In this document: positions 59,601-64,000 of the stretch, piece by piece
Position numbering within the stretch: the stretch's first letter is position 1
How the letters are laid out: the number at the start of each line of letters is the position of its first letter
DNA from: Primula veris
Lineage: Eukaryota > Streptophyta > Magnoliopsida > Ericales > Primulaceae
DNA: 64,000 bases
Assembly: GCA_963682055.1 (NCBI GenBank)
Contig: OY821740.1
Span: 41,622,795 to 41,686,794, forward strand
Direction of reading: 5' to 3'
Program-made: the position numbers and the translations under genes
Notes under the pieces: generated by a model
Seen by the model: only the letters and a program-made list of their open reading frames with translations
Told to the model about the DNA's origin: nothing
Databases searched by the model: none

Positions 59601-62443
59601 TTTGCCTCTCTCTATGAGAACACCGCATTTTAAATAGGTATCTATTTTGTTTTGAATGATGAAAGGGAAAGGAAGGGTTGATTACTGAGTTGCGTAAAGA
59701 ACTAAATGTGACGGATCTTGAACACAGAACGCTTCTCACGCATATCAACTCAGACGAGTCCATCAAAATGATAAGGTGTCGATGCTTTATCTTTTTGTTT
59801 ACTAAATGGTCTTTCTTCATTAGTTTAATATCTGCTGCATCGATGGTTACAAAATTGTATCTACCTGGGAAAAAGTTATATATACGTGCTAAATTATGTA
59901 TTGCTTAGTATAGAGAATCACAACAAGGCGTGTTCCATACGAGAGAATTGCCTTCAAACATAACATATGCTCCCGAATCTGTTCTGCATTCTGTTAGTAG
60001 CACACCTCAGCATAGTGTGACGTTTTCTGGTGCTGATGTGTCAACAATGCACAGATATGTGGCGCATAGTCAACCCATTCCAGCACCTTTTCATCCGCTA
60101 CCAGTAAGTAAATAAAGCTGTTAGTTTGATTGTAATAAATTACAAACACGTTAAAAATTTGTAGTTTGGTTTACCTCTGAAAACTCAAACAGTGTTAATT
60201 AATGTTAGTTACTTTCTCCGGGATTTTTAAGTTTGACTTGAGTATGATCAAGTGCTTTACAAGAAAAAAAAACAAAATCTTACAAGGAAATGCTTAGCAA
60301 ACATCCTTATTCAGCAGTTTGCGCGGCTGAAAACTTCACTTTCAACGTTTTGCATTAGCCTCTTTTATTTACATGTTATTTTTTGACTTGTTTGTAGGGT
60401 CGATTCATAATTTGTCATATATGTGCAGTTCCAAAACTGGGATGGCTTTAGGAATGGGCAATTACCGACTTACCCAACGAGGAACATTGAGAAGCCTATG
60501 AGAGTAGTTTCCCCCAGTATCAAAAACCATTCCGAGAGCAAAGTTATAGATCCAAATAAACCTCATGTGGAGAACCTCATTCATGTTGCCCCCAGTGTGA
60601 AAAACTGTTCTGAGAGCAAAACCAAAGGTCCAAGACAACCTCATAAGAAGAACCCCATTCATGCTGCTGAAGTTCGCAATTTTAAAAAGAGTTCTGGGAT
60701 AATACATATCTACGCAACAGAGACGGTTCTTAGTAAGGTGAGGGAGTATGATCTGTTTGTTAAGTTTTTGTTTCTGTAGGCCTGTTTGGCTGAAAATGAG
60801 CATATTTCGAGGATAGTTGTGGGGTTATTGATTATGGCACTGGAGAGGCAGTGAACATGTATTAAACTCGATAGAGTATTTGAAATGGCGGTTACAGGCA
60901 ATTACAGGTGGTTATGAGCAGTTATTTTTGCTTTCTTATTTATGTATAATTTCTGACACTTCAGATTTTATTTGAAAAAGTTGGAAAAGAGATTTTCTTT
61001 CAGAAATTAGGACTTTTGCCATCTTAAAGTGTCTTGGGAGTTGGGAGATTAGCTTTTTCGAATCAGCCTTCCATCTGTAGCTCTAATTTGCTTTGCTTGG
61101 TAATCTATTTAAAAAAAATCATATCAGCGTTTTTATTTTCTGTTCTAAATGAAAGTTGATTAAATTTGTGACGATACAGACATAATTACAGAACAATTCA
61201 GGATAATCTATGTGGAAGTATCTTTAGGTTGTTGACAGATGCGTAAAAACCGCAATCTAAGGAAATTTGTGAAATTAGCTGATATAAAATGGACACTAAT
61301 AAACAGACAGCCAGACTTACATTGCATATTAGGAAATTCTGTTCTTCGTTTTTCTCATTAGTAGTGGTTCCAATTATGATCAGGCTCGTGTTTTTTCTAC
61401 AAATAAAGATGTCTACAACGTTACTTCTAAAAGCTTTCTAGCTGAGGTACCCTGTAAAGTGTAATATCAATCTCTTAAGAAAGATTAGGGGTGCAATCTG
61501 GCTTTGTAAATGACATTCACTAGCCAAAAAAATGAAAAAGAACTCTCTCTCGTGGTATAAATTGTTTTGCCTCAAATGGTTTGTGATGCTTGCACTTCTT
61601 TTTATTTTATTACTGGCTAGTCAGTTGAAGGTTTACATGTATTGCAGGTTCAGAATATGGTCTTTGGTAGAGAAATTCCCGGGACAGATCAAGTTGAGAA
61701 GGCAAAGTCAATGCTCATGGTACCTTGTTCTCTCTTTTCTCAAACATATTTTGTATCCTTTATTCATTGTAAGTTGCTAAATTTATTGCGAAATAATTGC
61801 TGATTAAACTGAACTACCAGGAGCAAGAGAGAGCTATCCTTAAAGCACTAGCGATACTTGCTGATGAGACCAATGAGGGTTAGTATTTTCTATGAGAATT
61901 CATACTCCCTTTAGCTCTTACGTCAAGCCATCAGGGACACGTGGCGTGATCTCACACGCTGCACTTACCATATTAAGGCCTTGCTTGATTGCAGCTTTTT
62001 AGCTCTGTTTTTTGTTGCTATTTTAGAGTATCGTTAAAATCTGTGATTTTCCGGATTGGAACAGGAAGAAGTTTTAAGCTGGATGAACCTAGCTTTTTTA
62101 TCAACTTCAATATATCCACCTTTTTTGCTTAAAACCTGCAATCAAAAAAGCCCAGAAAAACCCTTTCTCTTGCCTGACCATGGGAGTTATGACTCTGTTA
62201 GCACTTGTGTGACGGAGCTTGAAATTGCACCAATGTCCCAGATAATGTGGGTTGATGGCTACATCTGATAGTTTCACGATTTTAACCTCCTTTTCCTTCC
62301 TTTGTACATCATTGGAGTTTATTAAATAAAATAACAATTGCATATTTTCAGATGAATCTCCGAAAGTACACCAAGACCAAAAGGAGTCTCAGGAGAAGCT
62401 TAGTATGATAGGGAAACGGACCAGAACTCTCAGTGTAAAATGA
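56683..62443 (+). CDS. EML: EMSY-like ENT-domain protein lacking the Agenet domain
   Basis: Eight exons read in frame to about 368 residues: 56683-56710, 59263-59510, 59666-59775, 59914-60103, 60429-60737, 61648-61719, 61821-61878 and 62352-62443. The start MDYHNHHYSG resembles the MDY start of EMLs. The ENT domain (about 66-133) is clear: IELESYAAVLKAFKIQSDLL, W, then GLITELRKELNVTDLEHRTL and HINSDESIKMIR. The C-terminal helix typical of EMLs is also there (about 282-335, YATETVLSKVQNMVFG...VEKAKSMLMEQERAILKALA). The Agenet/Tudor module that normally lies between them (GRKVW... WEWVDL) is absent from every exon I can place. In its position exon 5 encodes a 26-residue tandem repeat. EMLs are nuclear chromatin-associated proteins in plant immunity and development. 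The first exon is just 28 bp and was chosen for phase and the MDY start. Confidence 0.8.
56958..58450 (+). repeat. ~770-bp tandem duplication in EML intron 1
   Basis: The unit from about 56958 to 57729 is repeated from 57730 to about 58450. Shared landmarks are TTGATTATTGGGTTGGAATG, AAGATTTAACTATATGGATT, GCTTCTCGACTCTTTGCTC and CATTAGTCATATTCAACTTC. Identity is high but small indels are scattered, so it is not very recent. Confidence 0.85.
60507..60662 (+). repeat. 78-bp in-frame tandem repeat in EML exon 5
   Basis: Two 78-bp units (60507-60584 and 60585-60662) encode VSPSIKNHSESK... and VAPSVKNCSESK..., both closing with IH. The length is a multiple of three, so the reading frame is kept. 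Confidence 0.85.
61384..61446 (+). other. candidate cassette exon in EML intron 5
   Basis: The 63 bp between ATGATCAG| and |GTACCC are open in the frame that links exons 5 and 6 and encode ARVFSTNKDVYNVTSKSFLA plus E. Inclusion would keep the frame. The conserved helix reads more naturally without it, so if real it would be an alternative exon. Confidence 0.25.
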
Positions 62444-64000
62444 GATTGATTGCAGAGTTAAGACTCCAATGACTAGTCTAGATGAGTAAGTACTAAAGCA
62501 AATATTATCTGCATAGGGTCACAACGTATAAACTGCTAACTAGGAAAGTTGTTCTGTATCACCTCTGTTGTTGTAGGCCTTTTGTTTTTAGTAGGATGCT
62601 GGTTTTTATAGATTGATGGTCTATCCGTTTCGGTGTTAAAAAGCTTAGTTATAGACAAGTCTGTTCACCCAGTTTGTGACTTGTGTTTAAACTTCAACTT
62701 CAAGACTTGTTAAAAGCTTTATTGCATTTGAAAATCCTTCGAAATTGAGAAAAATCTCGTGTTCTAATGGTAAATTACATGCATAATTTTTGTGTGTAAT
62801 TAACTATGTATAGTTACTGTTTTGGGTCTGATGCCTTTTTTTATCGAAGAGTAAGGTACCACCATAGAGTTTACGAAAAGCTATAAATAGGTAGCTTGAT
62901 TTTTTCTGTTTTGCTTGTACTCCATATGACATCAGAAACCGTATGCTGTTTTTATTTTTCCATTTCCTGCTTCCCATTTTCGGTTCTCTTCTGAAACTTT
63001 TTTCAAAGTCAATTTTCACATTTCCGTTTCTATTTCTAATATCAGAGGTAATGTTTAGTGGAAATATCCTGTCGATTCTTTGACACGACGAGGGACGGAT
63101 CCATAAAAGTCAAACGGAAGTGGATGTTATTCTATATGCTGAAATGTTAATATTTAAAGATTTTAAATGACTAAACACATTTTCTAAGGGCAGTTATCGT
63201 ATCGCCAAGTTACCAAATACACAAGTCCCTCGGAAAATTTGTGTAGGAAATCGGCAACATAGTAAAACTTTAATTTGAGTCAAAAATACAAAACATTTGA
63301 ATCAAATATGAAAACCAGAAACTTAACAACGAGACTACCAACAAAACGTCTTTTTTATTTAAAATTTCCACGTACCAAAACATAAAAAGAAATCCTTTTA
63401 TACCTCCCCGCCATGAATTAATTAACACATCACTTTCGTACGTGTCCCATAAATCTCTCTCTTTCCTCAATTTTTTTATATACTACTAATAAAAATATTA
63501 GAGTGTGTATGTGTTTCTTTTTATCCGATTAAATAAAAAAATATTTTGTACTTTGTTTATAATTTATACAATAAATATTCTTAAGAGATTTATGCTATGA
63601 AATAAAGTTGACGCTGAACAAGATTTCCGATGGATAAGATAGACAATAACTCCCCCCAAACACAACTTACAACTTGCATCGTACTGTGCAGTGCTCTCCA
63701 AAGCACTACTACCTTTCCGCTCTCACTCCCTCCCGTGCGGTTCTTAGGCAGGGGAGAGCTAGTAGGAGCTATCCCATCCCAATAGCGTATATTTGGAGTC
63801 CCCCACCAAAGATCAAAATTGTCCCCAATCAAACTATCGGTAACAAAAAAAGAATCTTTGAAAGAATGAGGACCTTTAGTGTAATTACCGACCAAAAAGG
63901 AAGATGAGAGGAAGAGATAATGTGGTTCATGTGCATAAATGAAATAATATTAATAAAATAAAGTAAGAGAACAAAAATAGTGCTGCGTAAGTAGTGAGTC
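62444..64000. other. EML 3' flank and intergenic right end
   Basis: The first part is probably the EML 3' UTR. From about 63590 to 63910 base composition rises in GC. The minus strand there has an open stretch of 101 codons (TDSLIGDNFDLWWGTPNIRY and on) that resembles no plant gene I know and could be inserted organelle DNA. No other feature is supported. Confidence 0.45.

Overview
This is a gene-poor, AT-rich stretch of plant nuclear DNA. It has GT-AG introns of up to 3.5 kb and TATA-box promoters. It also carries plant-only gene families (LBD transcription factor, KnS dehydrin, plant RRP6-like exonuclease, EMSY-like ENT protein, CAT amino-acid transporter) and many MITE-like elements. Protein similarity points to a eudicot, perhaps an asterid. 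The species cannot be named from the sequence alone.

Layout: 1-1278 is intergenic. 1288-4767 is a complete 3.48-kb transposon with 9-bp target duplications and long inverted ends built of GATCGGTC palindromes; it carries one intact 445-codon ORF. 4777-8537 is intergenic. A small dehydrin (HIRD11/KnS type) lies on the minus strand at 8815-9144. 9240-13040 is intergenic and repeat-rich. An RRP6-like nuclear exosome exonuclease gene with 14 exons occupies 13181-24014 (plus). A RAD6/UBC2-type ubiquitin-conjugating enzyme gene with 5 exons occupies 25134-30034 (minus). A 5-kb intergenic interval leads to an LBD gene (35227-37088, plus, 2 exons). Next come a cationic amino-acid transporter gene (38531-46044, plus, 14 exons), a polygalacturonase gene (46939-49142, minus, 4 exons), a 5'-truncated LINE (50434-51392), a transposon-rich interval, and an EMSY-like gene lacking the Agenet domain (56683-62443, plus, 8 exons). 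The right end is intergenic.

The genes do not form a pathway; each is an independent unit. The window-wide themes lie in the DNA. (1) There are several transposon families with readable insertion footprints: a Mutator-type element with 9-bp TSD, five copies of a ~195-bp CACTA-type MITE (two with 3-bp ATA TSDs), a hAT-type MITE with 8-bp TSD, a LINE with 16-bp TSD, and a second long-TIR element nested in an older repeat. (2) Introns near the 5' ends of genes hold gene-specific tandem repeats (RRP6L intron 1, UBC2 intron 2, CAT intron 1, EML intron 1). (3) Local duplications that straddle exon-intron junctions recur in three genes (RRP6L twice, UBC2, polygalacturonase), leaving partial exons and duplicate splice sites inside introns.

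All exon boundaries were read by eye from splice signals, reading phase and recalled family sequence. Domain and family names are from memory of those families; no search was run.
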